DNA from: an uncultured Collinsella sp. | GTDB lineage: Bacteria; Actinomycetota; Coriobacteriia; Coriobacteriales; Coriobacteriaceae | Direction: 5' to 3' | NCBI GenBank assembly: GCA_900542085.1 | Contig: UQMK01000043.1 | Span: 1 to 11,756 of the forward strand | Length of the DNA stretch: 11,756 bases | Shown: positions 10,695-11,756 of the stretch, one piece after another | Position numbering within the stretch: position 1 is the first letter of the stretch | Layout of the letters: each line of letters opens with the position of its first letter | Translations under genes and position numbers: made by a program | Notes under the pieces: model-generated | The model's database searches: none | Seen by the model: the letters and a program-made list of their open reading frames with translations, nothing else | What the model was told of the DNA's origin: nothing

Positions 10695-11756
10695 ATGAAG
10701 GAGACCGAGAAGATCGAGATCATGCACTTCGACCAGGAGGGCTACCTCGAGGACGGCAGGAACGTCTACGAGGCCGGCAAGAAGATGACCGCCCTGGCCG
10801 ACCGCGTGCACGAGGAGGGCTACGACGCCGTCTTCCTGATGGGCGTCGGCGGCACCTGGGACGAGTTCATGCAGCTCGAGTACCTCATGAACAAGTTCGG
10901 CGACCGCGACCTCGAGGTCTACCTGATCCACGCCGCCGAGTGGAACGTCATGGGCCACAAGCGCATGACCGACAGGTCCGTCGTGCTGACCGCCTCCGAG
11001 TCCGGCACCACCCCCGAGGTGCTCGAGGCCGTCGGCAAGATGAGGGAGATGGGCGTGCGCGTCTTCGCCATGACCAACCCCGAGGGCAAGATCGGGCAGG
11101 CCGTGGGCGCCGAGAACTGCGTCATGATGGCCTCCGACCACGGCGCCGGCGGCTGCGAGAAGGGCTACTACCTCGCCGACTGCTTCGGCCTGCGCCTGCT
11201 CAACCGCCGCGGCTGCTTCCCCAAGTTCGACCTGTTCATCGAGCAGACGAAGGACGTCTGGAAGGACATGCTCGACATCCGCAAGCGCTTCGAGCCGCGC
11301 GCCGAGGAGCTCGCCAGGAAGTACGCGCTGGCCGACTACACCATGTTCATCGGCTCGGGCGCGCTGTGGGGCGAGACCATCCTGTACTCCATGTGCCTGC
11401 TCGAGGAGATGCAGTGGAAGCGCATCCGCCACATCACCTCGCACGACTTCTTCCACGGCACGCTCGAGCTGCTCGAGCCCGGCGTCCCGGTGTTCCTGTT
11501 CATGGGAGAGGACGAGTGCCGCGCCCTCGACGAGCGCGTCCGCGCCTTCCTCACCAGCGGCGTGACCGGCGACGAGGACTACGTCATCATCGACACCGCC
11601 GAGTACGCGATCCCGGGCCTGGACGACGACTTCCGCGTCATCGTGTCCCCCTGGATCCTGTCCGTGCTGACCACCGACCGCCTCGCGCGCAACTACGAGC
11701 TGGTCACCAAGCACAACCTCAAGTACCGCCGCTACTACCACCAGTTCGACTACTAA
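10695..11756 (+). CDS. SIS-domain deglycase, FrlB-like (copy 2)
   Basis: The 353-residue product is identical to that of 5545-6606, and I found no nucleotide difference in 1062 bases. Family features and predicted reaction are as given for copy 1: two SIS domains, with the catalytic pair E238/H254. The ATG at 10695 has GGGAGG six bases upstream. An in-frame TTG near 10602 lies inside the operator and is not a credible start. The sequence upstream of the ATG is unrelated to that of copy 1, apart from the shared promoter motifs. This copy stands alone behind its own promoter, so the deglycase can be made independently of EIIA-EIIB. The window stops at its stop codon, so whether identity continues downstream cannot be seen. 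In Salmonella the gfr locus also pairs a Man-type PTS with two deglycase genes, but those two differ in sequence. Confidence 0.88.
   Translation: MKETEKIEIMHFDQEGYLEDGRNVYEAGKKMTALADRVHEEGYDAVFLMGVGGTWDEFMQLEYLMNKFGDRDLEVYLIHAAEWNVMGHKRMTDRSVVLTASESGTTPEVLEAVGKMREMGVRVFAMTNPEGKIGQAVGAENCVMMASDHGAGGCEKGYYLADCFGLRLLNRRGCFPKFDLFIEQTKDVWKDMLDIRKRFEPRAEELARKYALADYTMFIGSGALWGETILYSMCLLEEMQWKRIRHITSHDFFHGTLELLEPGVPVFLFMGEDECRALDERVRAFLTSGVTGDEDYVIIDTAEYAIPGLDDDFRVIVSPWILSVLTTDRLARNYELVTKHNLKYRRYYHQFDY

Noticed and set aside
1..11756. CRISPR arrays, rRNA genes, transposase genes and prophage genes
   Set aside because: None is visible. There are no regularly spaced short repeats, and no ORF with transposase, integrase or phage features.

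Overview
The window looks like a chromosomal segment of a Collinsella-type gut actinomycete (class Coriobacteriia). This rests on the moderately high GC content, codon habits, AGGAGG-type ribosome binding sites, and a mannose-family PTS linked to deglycase and epimerase genes. The genus is an inference from content, not a search result.

Left part (1-3276). Two intrinsic terminators bracket a short stretch with no recognisable gene. An AT-rich orphan ORF of unknown function follows (about 420-785). It converges on murB (minus strand, cell-wall synthesis) across a shared bidirectional terminator. A complete LacI-family regulator is divergent from murB. A perfect 31-bp inverted repeat (3083-3155), resembling a REP/MITE hairpin, lies after lacI.

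Regulator block (3277-5311). A small cytoplasmic protein of unknown function is followed by two GntR/HutC regulators whose genes overlap by 16 bases. A strong terminator closes the block.

Catabolic block (5312-11756). Three transcription units appear to form one regulon. Unit 1 is an FrlB-like SIS deglycase, PTS EIIA and PTS EIIB. Unit 2 is EIIC, EIID and, after a terminator, an FrlC-like TIM-barrel epimerase. Unit 3 is a second copy of the deglycase CDS, identical over all 1062 bases. Each unit has a promoter with two same-orientation GGTATYAA motifs 33-35 bp apart. Each also has an ACCGTYYRCCG box 33-37 bp further upstream. The most economical reading is uptake and phosphorylation of an Amadori compound or related glycated amine (fructoselysine-like). 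The epimerase would interconvert sugar epimers, and the SIS enzyme would cleave the 6-phosphate to a hexose 6-phosphate and the free amine. The twin HutC regulators are the obvious candidates for the GGTATYAA sites.

The most striking features are the duplicated deglycase and the shared promoter layout. The identity of the two copies starts exactly at the start codon, and 352 of 353 sense codons end in G or C.
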